This document shows positions 38,001 through 43,598 of a DNA stretch of 64,000 bases, one piece after another. The notes under the pieces are model-generated. The model was not told the DNA's origin and made no database searches. It worked only from the letters and a program-made list of their open reading frames with translations. Numbering within the stretch: the stretch's first letter is position 1; each line of letters starts with the position of its first letter. Source of the stretch: Ascaphus truei (taxonomy: Eukaryota > Chordata > Amphibia > Anura > Ascaphidae); the NCBI GenBank assembly GCA_036426205.1, contig CM071567.1, positions 293,398,847-293,462,846 of the forward strand, written 5' to 3'. The translations under genes were made by a program, and so were the position numbers.

Positions 38001-39752
38001 CTTTTCAGAAACAAGATTTCTAGACATTTTGGCTCCTTGGTCATGTGATTGCTGATGCAGCAGTCATGTGACTCTGGTTGCCTTGTCCTGAATGGACGTG
38101 TAACTGCCTCTTCTGTTCTGTTCAGAAGAGCAGCGAGTATGGCAGTAAATGTGGCAATATTCTTGCTAAGTGTCTCCCTATAACTCCGTTTCCTTTTCAA
38201 GTTGTGAGTATCCTGTTTGTTTGTATCCCCTCTGTTTTGAGCATTATTTTGGAAAACCATACACTTTGAAGTTTTGGCACGACCGTTTAACAGGACACCT
38301 GCCATTTTTCTTTCTGATATTTACTCACGTTTGTGCTAGGACACAGAATGCGGCTTCACTCATAGTTGTTGTTCTTGTCGCTTTGAGCAGGTTGGCAGAG
38401 CAGTGTGCAGACATACCTACACGCACTGTTTTTCTGGAGAGTCAGTGGAGGGTGCTTGAAAACATGAAAGCACAGTATGTCTCTGTGAACGGTATACGGA
38501 AAGTAGCTTGTGTGGTAAGTATAATACCAAGGCTGGATATTTGTATGCATCTGTCTGTGCTCAACACATTCAAAACAAGCCAGAGAGCAAAACAAAACTG
38601 TACCAGTGCTGGCAAAACAATTGTTAATAGGCGAGTAAACACAGAATATATTGCTGAGGTTCTCCAGAGGAAGAACACAATTGTATCCGAAACTTTCTTG
38701 CTGCCTCATTTACTTCTGCATTAAATACTTTTTCTTGTATGTGTACGTATGTAGCACTTGGAGTTAATGAACCAGTAGCAAGCTTTTTGAAGATAATATA
38801 TGCATGTGTGTTTGTGTGTAATATACATATCATTTTTTCGTCAGCAGTCACACATGGGTTCCCAGCAACATGGTTCATTACCATTTATCACATGATGAGA
38901 ATTATAGTCGTGCTTTGTTCTGTTTCGATTTGCAAGCAAAACTATCATTTGCAATTACAAGTATTTGTTTTGAGAAATAAACCCTGTTTGCGTTCTCTTG
39001 TTACCTGATTTACCATAGAGCAGAGGTTCCCAACTCCAGTCGCCAAGGGCCACAAGCAGTGCAGATTTTAAGGCTCTCATTAGCACAGGTGGCCCAATCA
39101 TTCTGACCGAAACACCTGTACTCATGCAGGGGGTATATTTAAAAACTGCACTGTTGACCCTTGAGAACTGGAGATGGCCACTCCTGCAATAATGGAGATG
39201 GGGTACTCAACTCCAGTCCTCAAGCCCCCCCTCTCCCCCCCCCTTCCCTAACAAGTCGGGTTTTCAGTATATCCCTGCTTCAGCACAGGTAGCTCAATAA
39301 GAGGCTCAGTCTTTGATTGAGCCACCTGTGCTGAAGTTGGGATATCCTGCAAACCTGACCCGCTATAGAGCACGAGCTCTAATCGAAAGGAAATGAGCAG
39401 CCACGGTTTTGTAAAGATATTTAGTGTATTGGCACATAGGACACACTGACACATTTACTGCATCATGAAGCTGCATTTCCTCAGGCTCGTCGTGTGTTGG
39501 TGGGTGTCCATAGTGGAATGGCTAATTGTCTTTGCTCTCCAGCTCAGTTCTAACCTGCGCCACGTTCGAGTCTTTGAGATGGATGTGGAAGATGATGGAG
39601 AAGTGGATGAAGAAGAGGAAGAGGAGGAGGAATCGCAATCGCAATCCCAGGATGTGACTGGGGAGGAGGAAGAGTTGAACCAGTCTACAGATGACGTGCT
39701 GACCAGTTCAGCCGACGCAGCAGATGTGACAGAAGAAAGCTTAGACTCCTGA
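1707..39752 (+). CDS. anapc4: ANAPC4, anaphase-promoting complex subunit 4 (28 coding exons)
   Basis: ANAPC4 is a scaffold subunit of the APC/C ubiquitin ligase. With APC1 and APC5 it forms the platform that supports the catalytic and TPR arms, which mark cyclins and securin for degradation in mitosis. I assembled 28 exons by matching each to the known vertebrate protein and requiring splice sites and phase to agree. The sum is 2388 nt, 795 residues plus stop, close to the roughly 800 residues usual for the family. The N-terminus has WD40-like repeats (WSPKRDLIAL near residue 21, LAWRPDGK near 64). The helical long domain is roughly residues 230-450. A second WD40-like part follows, then an acidic Glu-rich tail. 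Residue order matches the mammalian protein with no missing block. The start ATG at 1707 gives MPSFRQVGEKQ; mammals have a few extra residues upstream. No frameshift or premature stop was found. Confidence 0.96.
2232..3065. repeat. Fold-back repeat in ANAPC4 intron 1
   Basis: Arms 2232-2358 and 2939-3065 are inverted copies (the left arm holds GGGGTATAAAATCTGCGTAC, the right arm its complement). Inside, near 2896, is CAACGCGTTTCGTACATC, a motif that recurs in other repeats of this window. The rest of intron 1 (3066-4418) shows no recognised element. Confidence 0.85.
4419..4524 (+). CDS. anapc4: ANAPC4 coding exon 2
   Basis: Residues 37-71 plus one base. It begins VLLHRLANIQRVW after TTTCTAG and ends LAWRPDGK plus A before GTAAAC. 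This is the first WD40-like blade. Confidence 0.94.
4655..4787 (+). CDS. anapc4: ANAPC4 coding exon 3 (GC donor)
   Basis: Residues 72-115 plus two bases, containing LADTKRVVLCDVEKP and SCMHWMEVTEEN. The acceptor is TCCTGATAG. The exon ends AACAG and the intron begins GCAAGT, the consensus for a GC-AG intron. The first GT (4792) would shift the frame, and residue count against the mammalian protein needs the GC site. Confidence 0.93.
5126..5692. mobile_element. GC-rich Harbinger-like MITE
   Basis: 567-bp GC-rich block flanked by TAA (5123-5125 and 5693-5695). Its ends begin GGCCCGCTGCC and, on the complement, GGGCTGGGACC. TAA target duplication and GGCC-type ends fit PIF/Harbinger. Holds a run of G near 5225 and short CACACAGACAGGCA repeats. 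Confidence 0.5.
5799..5900. mobile_element. hAT-like fold-back MITE fragment
   Basis: Half of the CCAACTCCAGTCC...GGATATCCCTGCTTCAG family that recurs at 16243, 19387, 29465, 31588, 39020, 39200, 39802 and 55980. Confidence 0.6.
6399..6473 (+). CDS. anapc4: ANAPC4 coding exon 4
   Basis: Residues 116-140 plus two bases, reading ILTSFYNAESESNVLLPKL and on to LPK. The acceptor is TTTTTTTTCCAG and the donor GAA|GTAATT. Confidence 0.94.
6630..6738. repeat. 24-bp minisatellite (about 4 copies)
   Basis: Unit CTGAGTTCTTGGAAGTCCTG plus AGTA, repeated in ANAPC4 intron 4, about 160-265 nt after exon 4. Copies are nearly identical. Confidence 0.9.
7559..7890. mobile_element. Tigger-like (pogo) MITE, copy 1
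   Basis: 332 bp with inverted ends CAGGCATACCCCG, flanked by TA on both sides. Ends and TA target fit the Tc1/mariner-pogo (Tigger) group. No transposase frame remains. Copy 2 at 15843-16176 is inverted relative to this one. Confidence 0.75.
8903..8929 (+). CDS. anapc4: ANAPC4 coding exon 5 (27-nt microexon)
   Basis: A 27-nt exon for NYNATAKIF, completing the Asn started in exon 4 and giving the first two bases of a Ser. The acceptor is TTCTACATTCAG and the donor CAG|GTAGGA. It matches the mammalian segment NYSNTSKIF. Confidence 0.88.
9027..9071 (+). CDS. anapc4: ANAPC4 coding exon 6 (45 nt)
   Basis: Encodes SEEKSDEILKLLGDV, between TATATTCTAG and AAG|GTAAAA. The preceding intron is only 97 nt. 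Confidence 0.92.
9152..10680. repeat. Dispersed repeat interrupted by the Harbinger-like element
   Basis: The stretch holding TTTCCCAGAATCCCTTGCTG (9241 on) up to GACCTGCCTA, and the continuation AAGACATGCAG from 10619, match the uninterrupted copy at 56340-56560. The class is not recognised. A TA microsatellite closes the right side (10653-10676). Confidence 0.7.
9322..10616. mobile_element. Harbinger-like element, copy 1
   Basis: 1295 bp between TAA duplications (9319-9321 and 10617-10619). Ends are GGCCTTGGACAT and ATGCCCTGGGCC. The interior has a CA/CATA microsatellite (about 9600-9965) and three copies of a roughly 65-bp GC-rich unit containing CAAGCCCCCTCCATCTCCCG. Long His/Thr or Cys/Val frames here are microsatellite shadows. 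A related element lies inverted at 45216-46410. Confidence 0.75.
10677..12660 (-). mobile_element. Penelope-like retroelement (decayed reverse transcriptase)
   Basis: Minus-strand reading frame 12293-11046 encodes a Penelope-like reverse transcriptase: TMDVESLYSNIPHKNG, GTAMGTKMAPQYANLFMANL and the catalytic YRYIDDLFIIW. A TAA stop (11721-11723) falls between FSFNK and MYLQL. A second stop (TGA near 12298) sits in the KPADK-GAVVLM motif. More frame for the N-terminal part lies at 12426-12608. The GIY-YIG endonuclease of full elements is not seen downstream; the 3' end is short and carries AGGAGAACTCTCGAAAGC. Autonomous activity is unlikely. Confidence 0.85.
13321..13405 (+). CDS. anapc4: ANAPC4 coding exon 7
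   Basis: Residues 165-193: RLNALVLGGNSGQIEIYAYG and MYKIATITE, between TTTTTCTTAAG and GAG|GTACAG. A WD40-like strand set. Confidence 0.95.
13788..14521. repeat. 26-bp minisatellite, noisy copy
   Basis: About 28 copies of AGCGCTAAGCATGGACGTTG plus GGTTTC in ANAPC4 intron 7. Many single-base insertions and deletions, far more than in the cleaner array at 14681-15030. Followed by unique sequence that reappears after the second array. Confidence 0.9.
14616..14680. other. Assembly gap (65 N)
   Basis: Sixty-five unknown bases inside the minisatellite region of ANAPC4 intron 7. The sequence before the gap (14507-14615) is a noisier copy of 15003-15127. Confidence 1.
14681..15030. repeat. 26-bp minisatellite, clean copy
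   Basis: About 13 regular copies of the same 26-bp unit as at 13788-14521, with GGACG and GGATG variants, then the unique TAAAACATTTTTTCAGAAAT flank. Confidence 0.92.
15508..15612 (+). CDS. anapc4: ANAPC4 coding exon 8
   Basis: Residues 194-228: begins VLGSCLGLCLSSDLKSLSV and ends EITYFQ, between CTTGTCAG and CAG|GTAAGC. 35 codons, phase 0 at both ends. Confidence 0.95.
15843..16176. mobile_element. Tigger-like (pogo) MITE, copy 2
   Basis: 334 bp, TA-flanked, ends CAGGCATACCCCG / CGGGGTATGCCTG. Inverted relative to the copy at 7559-7890. Both lie in ANAPC4 introns. Confidence 0.75.
16243..16320. mobile_element. hAT-like fold-back MITE fragment
   Basis: Starts AGAGGGGTTCACAACTCCAG and stops about 50 nt before ANAPC4 exon 9, so only one arm is left. 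Confidence 0.5.
16367..16450 (+). CDS. anapc4: ANAPC4 coding exon 9
   Basis: Residues 229-256: LDTHLLSDYLPEVTRMARKF and THISTLLQ, between ATTTTCCAG and CAG|GTAATT. Start of the helical long domain. Confidence 0.95.
16595..16681 (+). CDS. anapc4: ANAPC4 coding exon 10
   Basis: Residues 257-285: YLKLSLTCMCEAWEEILMQM and DSRLTKFVQ, between CTTTCGTCAG and CAG|GTATGT. Very strongly conserved helical segment. Confidence 0.96.
16770..17020 (-). repeat. Probable retroposon 3' end with poly(T), then G-rich tract
   Basis: A long T run (16777-16810) followed by GCAACTCAAGTTTTTATTAG looks like the poly(A) end of a minus-strand retroelement. A GGGGGCGGGGGGGGAGGGAG tract follows (about 16950-17000). Class not determined. 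Confidence 0.4.
17336..18880. repeat. Long fold-back repeat in ANAPC4 intron 10
   Basis: Left blocks 17336-17412, 17446-17530 and 17652-17680 are matched inverted by 18806-18880, 18673-18757 and 18642-18671. The left arm carries an extra 120-bp poly(T)-led insert (about 17531-17650) missing from the right arm. The centre holds a second, separate palindrome. Confidence 0.8.
18195..18506. repeat. Near-perfect palindrome (about 155-bp arms)
   Basis: Arms meet at CCCATTCAAACTGAATGGG (about 18341-18359). Left arm GACGAGTATTC at 18195, right arm GAATACTCGTC at 18506. It can form a single long hairpin. Confidence 0.85.
19387..19585. mobile_element. hAT-like fold-back MITE
   Basis: Begins CAGGGGTCTCAAACACAGTC and ends in the inverted GGTGGCCCTTGAGGAC. 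Interior is the palindromic GATTGAGCCACCTGTGCTGA family core. Confidence 0.7.
20202..20569. mobile_element. TTAA-target MITE (piggyBac- or Kolobok-type), copy 1
   Basis: 368 bp flanked by TTAA (20198-20201 and 20570-20573). Inverted ends AGCTGCAGTTCAGTC / GACTGAACTGCAGCT. No coding frame. Relatives at 24099, 47186, 60100 and 63155. Confidence 0.75.
20697..20761 (+). CDS. anapc4: ANAPC4 coding exon 11
   Basis: Residues 286-306 plus two bases: EKNTTTSVQDEFMQLLLWGK then A. The acceptor is GTTTGTTTCAG. The donor is AAG|GTCACT, a weaker match than the others, but phase and the next exon (AG+C giving Ser) support it. Confidence 0.94.
21155..21197 (+). CDS. anapc4: ANAPC4 coding exon 12 (43 nt)
   Basis: Encodes SPELQALLMTQLTVK, between TTGTAATTTAG and AAA|GTAAGT. 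It is 43 nt, and the following intron is only 87 nt. Confidence 0.94.
21285..21361 (+). CDS. anapc4: ANAPC4 coding exon 13
   Basis: Residues 322-346 plus two bases: GLKKLGQSIESSYSSIQKL and VISHLQ, between TTTTTTGGTAG and AAG|GTATGT. Nearly identical to the mammalian protein. Confidence 0.96.
21545..22105 (+). mobile_element. L2-like LINE 3' end, copy 1
   Basis: Frame 21545-21832 reads the C-terminal end of an L2-type reverse-transcriptase protein ([34 protein letters not shown]). It is followed by TTAGATTGTAAGCTCTTCGG and GGTGCTATATAAATAAAGAC. 5'-truncated, in ANAPC4 intron 13. Confidence 0.75.
22543..22643 (+). CDS. anapc4: ANAPC4 coding exon 14
   Basis: Residues 347-380 plus one base: SGSEALLYHLSELKGMALWK, then QKYEPLGVDAKAIE, between ATGTTTACAG and AAG|GTGTGT. 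Confidence 0.96.
22782..22833 (+). CDS. anapc4: ANAPC4 coding exon 15
   Basis: Encodes DAITAVGSFILKSNELL plus two bases of Gln, between CCTCTTTTGCAG and GCA|GTAAGA. Confidence 0.94.
22893..23074. repeat. Poly(T) retroposon end and (TA)n microsatellite
   Basis: T run, then TTTTTATTCGTTTTTCCAG, AATAATAA-rich sequence and a long pure TA tract up to about 23074, in ANAPC4 intron 15. Confidence 0.6.
23392..23447 (+). CDS. anapc4: ANAPC4 coding exon 16
   Basis: Encodes VIDGSMKNFKAFFRWLYV, between TTTTCTTTTAG and GTGG|GTAAGC. Confidence 0.95.
23917..23963 (+). CDS. anapc4: ANAPC4 coding exon 17
   Basis: Encodes AMLRMSEDHVLPELNK, between TTCTCTTCCTAG and AAG|GTAACG. 47 nt. Confidence 0.95.
24099..24563. 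mobile_element. TTAA-target MITE, copy 2 (longer form)
   Basis: Ends AGCTCCAGTTCAAC and CCTGAACTGCGGCT match copy 1. The interior has ACAGGCTCTGGCAC, shared with 60290. Confidence 0.6.
24835..24891 (+). CDS. anapc4: ANAPC4 coding exon 18
   Basis: Encodes MTQKDITFVADFLTEHFNE in phase 0, between ACTTTGTAG and GAG|GTAACG. Confidence 0.95.
25048..25104 (+). CDS. anapc4: ANAPC4 coding exon 19
   Basis: Encodes APDLYTQKGKYFNVERVGQ in phase 0, between TTTTGTTTTAG and CAG|GTAAAG. Confidence 0.95.
25560..25853. mobile_element. hAT (Tip100-like) MITE, copy 1
   Basis: Right end TTTGCGCACCCCTG and GC-rich body with CAAATGACGCC and GTTACCATGGAGACG. Same family as 51885-52152 and 53449-53691. Left end poorly defined. 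Confidence 0.5.
26976..27307. repeat. AT-rich fold-back repeat (330 bp)
   Basis: Arms 26976-27137 and 27155-27307 are inverted copies; GATTACTGATCAAG on the left is matched by CTTGATCAGTAATC on the right. Spacer is about 18 bp. In ANAPC4 intron 19. Confidence 0.85.
27536..27885. mobile_element. GC-rich Harbinger-like MITE
   Basis: Starts TAAGGCCAGGTCCCCGCAGG and carries AGCCAATGAGGGCGAACC, also present in the element at 45216-46410 (45417-45432). A run of C at 27771. Right border uncertain. Confidence 0.4.
28654..28747 (+). CDS. anapc4: ANAPC4 coding exon 20
   Basis: Residues 471-501 plus one base: YLKDEDDTLMSPPNTEGNKW, then FSFLENSTNLK, between TATTTCCTAG and AAG|GTACAG. Confidence 0.95.
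29465..29645. mobile_element. hAT-like fold-back MITE
   Basis: Starts TCTCAACTCCAGTCCTCAAG and ends GGTTGAGAACCCCTGATG, with the palindromic CTGAGCCACCTGTGCTGAAG core. In ANAPC4 intron 20. Confidence 0.7.
29885..29982 (+). CDS. anapc4: ANAPC4 coding exon 21
   Basis: Residues 502-534: DSPLLFPYYPQKSLHFVKR and QMEGIIDQCLSQPA, between TTTCCCTCAG and GCA|GTGAGT. Confidence 0.95.
30105..30930. repeat. 66-bp minisatellite (about 13 copies)
   Basis: Unit holds GCATGCGCAGACCTCAAAGT, GCTTCCCTCACACTTCCAGC and CTGCACTGTGCCCGTGCTCG plus CGCC. The 66-bp period equals 22 codons, so several frames stay open for hundreds of codons with repeating MRRPQSASLTLPACTVPVLA. Not a gene. GC-rich decayed copies continue to about 31090, then CACGCA repeats to 31250. 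In ANAPC4 intron 21. Confidence 0.93.
31588..31772. mobile_element. hAT-like fold-back MITE
   Basis: From CCAGGGTTCTCCCCTCCAGC to GGAGTTGAGAACCCCTAC, about 100 bp before ANAPC4 exon 22. It has duplicated GAGCCACCTGTGCTGAAGCA cores. Confidence 0.65.
31872..31933 (+). CDS. anapc4: ANAPC4 coding exon 22
   Basis: Encodes DIIGKSVQQTLCLALYQASK plus two bases, between TTTGTATTGCAG and AAG|GTGAAT. Confidence 0.93.
32045..32083 (+). CDS. anapc4: ANAPC4 coding exon 23 (39 nt)
   Basis: A 39-nt exon for SEESCPRLISLPF plus two bases of Leu, between a long T tract ending TTTTAG and CCT|GTAAGA. Introns on both sides are short (111 and 92 nt). Confidence 0.91.
32176..32277 (+). CDS. anapc4: ANAPC4 coding exon 24
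   Basis: Residues 568-601: LWNDKSQNLHYVMFCMLESS, then SSKVFILRQPTDVS, between AACCTTACAG and ACG|GTAAGC. Part of the C-terminal WD40-like region. Confidence 0.95.
33492..33569 (+). CDS. anapc4: ANAPC4 coding exon 25
   Basis: Residues 602-627: RCTNSGLLAVEFGHSLNCST, then IENPET, between TCATCTTTCAG and GAG|GTGAAT. More diverged from mammals than its neighbours. Confidence 0.93.
33936..34106 (+). CDS. anapc4: ANAPC4 coding exon 26
   Basis: Residues 628-684. Contains WYSCLDAHFYDDNTVTVVLK and ILAQLPLSLAF, between CTTACCTTCCAG and AAG|GTGAGA. Second-largest coding exon. Confidence 0.96.
34582..35725. repeat. Long fold-back repeat (about 365-bp arms) in ANAPC4 intron 26
   Basis: Left arm 34582-34948 and right arm 35354-35725 are inverted copies over nearly their full length, for example CACCTATAGCCC on the right against GGGCTATAGGTG on the left. 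The 400-bp spacer has its own duplicated TAGTACCTGGTGGTTGAG/ACTGCACAGTTGAGTCCATT-type segments. Confidence 0.9.
37210..37808. repeat. Fold-back repeat (about 210-bp arms) in ANAPC4 intron 26
   Basis: Arms about 37210-37430 and 37595-37808 are inverted copies around AACCCCTCTATATAACTCGG. The left flank 36246-37209 is AT-rich without a recognised element. L2-like tails (TAGATTGTAAGCTCTTTGAG at 36173, CTTGGCGCTATATAAA at 37933) lie on both sides. Confidence 0.85.
38391..38514 (+). CDS. anapc4: ANAPC4 coding exon 27
   Basis: Residues 685-726: LAEQCADIPTRTVFLESQWR, then VLENMKAQYVSVNG and IRKVACV, between CTTTGAGCAG and GTG|GTAAGT. It follows the largest late intron (4.3 kb). Confidence 0.95.
39020..39362. 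mobile_element. Two adjacent hAT-like fold-back MITE copies
   Basis: First copy 39020-39185 (GAGGTTCCCAACTCCAGTCG start, GAGAACTGGAGATGGCC end), second 39200-39362 with the standard GGATATCC and TGAGCCACCTGTGCTGAAG core. 180 bp before the last ANAPC4 exon. Confidence 0.65.
39543..39752 (+). CDS. anapc4: ANAPC4 coding exon 28 (last, acidic tail)
   Basis: Residues 727-795 and the TGA stop. Begins LSSNLRHVRVFEMDVEDDGE after TTGCTCTCCAG, continues through a run of eight Glu codons and a Ser/Gln patch, and ends EESLDS. The acidic C-terminus is typical of the family, and the final E-S-L-D-S resembles the mammalian L-D-S end. Confidence 0.95.
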   Translation, partial: LSSNLRHVRVFEMDVEDDGEVDEEEEEEEESQSQSQDVTGEEEELNQSTDDVLTSSADAADVTEESLDS

Positions 39753-39801
39753 TATCTTTAGTGACATTAACATACATGAACTGCCATTGTTCGCCTACAG
39801 C

Positions 39802-39939
39802 AGGGGTCTCAAACTCGGTCCTCAAGGACTTCGACTTGGCTTCAACTGAACCACTGATCGAGCCACCTGAGCTGAAACAGGGATATCCAGAAAACCTGGC
39901 CTGTTGGTGGCCCTTGAGAACGGAGTTTGAGACCCCCAG
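39802..39939. mobile_element. hAT-like fold-back MITE in ANAPC4 3' UTR
   Basis: 138 bp, ends AGGGGTCTCAAACTC / GAGTTTGAGACCCCCAG. Flanked by CCTACAGC (39794-39801) and TCTACAGC (39940-39947), a 7-of-8 match that fits the 8-bp hAT target duplication. It lies between the ANAPC4 stop and its first AATAAA. Confidence 0.8.
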
Positions 39940-40118
39940 TCTACAGCATCCCCACCTTTTTGTATCTCCTTTGACCCCCATAATGAAACATTACATTAAT
40001 GTTTTGTGCAGCTGGATTCGTTCTGCTGCATGGGGTGTACAGGGAACATTGTTTTACAAAACCCAGCTGATATTGCTCGGCGACGTTACAGGAAGTAAGG
40101 AATTAATATTATATATAA

Positions 40119-40124
40119 AATAAA
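40119..40124 (+). terminator. anapc4: Poly(A) signal AATAAA for ANAPC4
   Basis: First AATAAA after the stop codon at 39752. It implies a 3' untranslated region of roughly 380-390 nt that contains a hAT-like fold-back element. Confidence 0.6.
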
Positions 40125-43100
40125 GGTCCTGGGCAGATGAGGATAATTGGTCTTGTTTTTCTCCTTTTACTGTAATGCTTTGATCACATTTAATTTGCCC
40201 TTAATTCCTTTTTCTTAGCATTTAGGGGGTTTATTCTATACCAGCCGAAGTGAGTGCTCTGCAGTTTTTGGCTGAAATTTCCAGTCGAAGGCCATGGGGA
40301 TTTTCTTGGGAACACGGACCAATTTTAAGCTTCCCTTCTGCTTATCTTTGGTATTTAAACACGTGCGCGCCTGAAGAGCTAGCAACACCTTGAGAAGAAA
40401 ATGACCAACTTCTTGCTAATAAGAAGACATCGTTTTATACTTTTGTTTCTGGAAAAATACAATTTTAGTAGATAGACTTTCAGTTGCTTGATTTGTTATA
40501 AAAGTATTTTGCACCTAAAAGAATTACCCAAAACAAAAATCATATCACAGATGGATACAGGGTCAAGAATCTCTACCCCGCTAACCGCAAAGCTTTTCCT
40601 CACTGCAGTAATCGTTGTGCTACCAGAATGCTAAAAAGATCATTTCAAAACAAACACCATCTCTCCATTATACGGCTATAAATACTTCAAGTTTTTCTTG
40701 ATCAATTGTGGTTATTATAAATCCTATTCACAATCAGTGTGGACTTGCAAAAACAATGCCCCAATGTGTTTTGTGCTAACCCTGTGGAGCTACGGCTGCT
40801 CATGCCAGTCTGCACTTGTTGCAGATATGATTTTATATTTTCATCAAGAAAACAGTGCATGTTAAGTAGTTATCCCTGTGCACTGGAGATGGCATTTATT
40901 TGGTGCTAATACAGATGTACTATATTTATTGTCACTGTTTTGTGGGTCACTTCCACTGCCATTTGCACATTATTTGTAGAAATAACACAATATACTGGCG
41001 CCTAAAAAAAAAACCTATAACCTAAGGTGATATCTGACCAGAGGATGAATACAGTCCTTAAAGTCCAAACAATCTCCAATAGGATCTTGATTGTAGTCTC
41101 ATGGCATATGTAAATGAATGGAAAAAGAGATCATAGTGCAACACTGACGAAAAAAAGTAAATATAAACCACTAAAAAAAAACACTAAACGAATATAACAT
41201 GAACAACATAAAACACAGAATAGCTGAAAATAAACAGTGCTTTTTAATAAAACACAACACAGACAAAACCAATGTCTAAAATCAAGGAACACAAAACTGA
41301 AGGGATCCAATCGCGGTAAAATTGGAATCCTACTCCCGACAAATCAATTGATTAAATGGCGTGGTATGTGATATCCTTGATGCAGAGAGCACCCCCCAGG
41401 ATTCTTCTCCAGCTTAGACACCTTCGCCACACTCACTGCTGCCTCGATTCCAGACCCGCTGGTCTCGTCGCAGTCTGACGTGGCTGGGCACGCGCTGTCG
41501 CCTGAGAATCCTGGCACTTCACTAAGAACGTAGAAGACGGACACAAGTCACTTTGTCACGAAACGCGTAGGGTGTTTTCTTGCAATCTATAGAGGACACT
41601 ATAGACAGTCAGCAGTGAGGATATTTTGATACCGGTACTATTCCATTCCTATTGAACGCTTGCGAAGCCTGACAGGCTTGTGGCTGTCTTCTGTGTTCTT
41701 AGTGAAGTACTATATATAGTACTTAGATATAGTACCTAGTACTATATCAATCAAGCATTAGCGCTTTATCACTTCCATTTTTTCCACATTAGTTGTAGAA
41801 CTTATCAGACTTCATGCCATTTCTCTTGGGTGTCTGTTTGTAAGAACACTTGCATCTTTGGAATCTGGGGAATCTGATAATTAAATGGTTCATGAAAACT
41901 GAAATATATATATATATATATATAAATCTATATACTGAATATAAAATAAAATCTCATGCATCTCAGTCCTCTGCTCTGAGATGTATGACCAAAGAACTGC
42001 CTGTAAGGGTTTACCAAACTTACTGTTTAAAAAAAATAAAACGAAAAAAAGTATTTAGGCAAAATTCAACATTGTAGAAACTTGCTATGACACAAAGTAG
42101 TCAATAGCATGAAATGGGAGTTGTGACTGGTGCTGGAGACCAAGTCATGTGTTATTCATGTGATACTTATTGAAGTGAAACTTCTTTAGCGGCACCTATC
42201 ACATGAGAGAAATTCAGTGGCAGTGAATGGAGTTGATGGGAACAGAAGTCAGTGGTGACGGAAGTGATGTCATTGCTGGCAGAAGATGCCATCAGCAACA
42301 TCCACGGCCATTGAATATTGCCAGCTTCCACCAGCAGCCAGGACACACACACCGCCGATCAGAGATCTCACCACCCATTTAACAGACGAGATTAAGTCTC
42401 AGACATGACATCTCTTCATGTAAAGCTCCACATGCAACACCTATCTCCCCTCGCCCATCTATATCCAATCTCGGCTCATTTTTCCCTTTGACTGAGGATG
42501 AGGTCTCCACGATCATCTTATCCTCTCGCCCTACATCCTGCCTCCTTGATCCTATTCCCTCACATCTCCTCTGCACCCTTTCTGGCACACGAAGCCCAAC
42601 CCTAGCTCACCTTTTTTTTTTTTTACCTCTCTTCCCCCCCTCAGACACATTCCCATCTTCTGTCAATCATGCACTCATCACGCTCATTCTAAAGAAATCC
42701 TCACTTGACTTATCCTCCCCCCTCTAACTACCACCCTATCTCTCTTCTCCCCTTTGCCTCCAAGCTACTTGAATGATTTGTATACGACCGCCTTAGTCAC
42801 TTGCTCTCCTCCAACTCCCTGCTTGACTCTTTACAATCTGGTTTCTATCCACTCCACGACACAGCACTAACAAAAGTGACCAATGACCTACTCAGCAAAA
42901 TCAAAGGGTCGTTTCATACTAATTCTCATGGATCTATTCGTTGCCTTCGAAACTGGTTGATCACCCCCTTCTCCTAAATATTCTCCACTCCATTGGCCTC
43001 CGTGATGCAGCCTTCTGCTGGCTCATGTCCTACCTCTAAAATTCACTACTACGTACCGTCAGACTCTTCCCCCAGCTTACAGATGTTTAAAAACTCATCT

Positions 43101-43590
43101 TTTCAAGGAAGCCTATGCACCATACCGCTAACATCCAACCCCATTGGGACCAGCTGTGTGGCTGGACCAATGTCCAGCCTGTGTAACATACCCCCCTTCC
43201 CCCGATTATAGACAAGGTACACGGGGTTAGCCATCGGAAATAGAAAGAAAACAGAAAAAGTACTATAGTGCATTGAACTTTAAATATATCAGCCAATAAT
43301 GTCCTCAAGATTAAAAATAGATGAAAGCATATCACCTAGTGTTTCAATTATTCATACAGCCCGTCGTTGTTCCCCCTTGTGGTGCAACACGTTTCGTTGT
43401 CGCATATTCCATCATCCACACTGTCCGACTGTCATGTCTGGCAGTGCGGGGATGGAGCCATGACTGGTTCGCCAGGCAAAGAAGCTGTCTCACTCCCAGA
43501 CATATTTCAAAGGGAGCTCTCACGAATGTCCCAACGCGTTTCATAGAATTAACTATTTCCTCTGGGGACTATACTTCATTAGGAGGTTCC
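40125..43590. other. Intergenic region, left part
   Basis: No gene seen. Up to 40980 the sequence is unremarkable AT-rich DNA. 40980-41580 looks like a dispersed repeat ending in GTCACGAAACGCGTAGGGTG. 42480-43130 is a decayed LINE (listed separately). 43370-43590 contains two more ACACGTTTCGTT / AACGCGTTTCATAG motifs. Confidence 0.6.
42480..43130 (+). pseudogene. Decayed L2-like LINE reverse transcriptase
   Basis: Broken frames keep the order of an L2-type reverse transcriptase: SCLLDPIPSHLL, then NYHPISLLPFASKLLE, LLDSLQSGFYPLHDTALTKV, TNDLLSKIKG and SMKNS-like C-terminal FKNSSFQGSLCTI. Stops and shifts throughout, and part of the catalytic domain is missing. Confidence 0.75.
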
Positions 43591-43598
43591 TTTTATAG

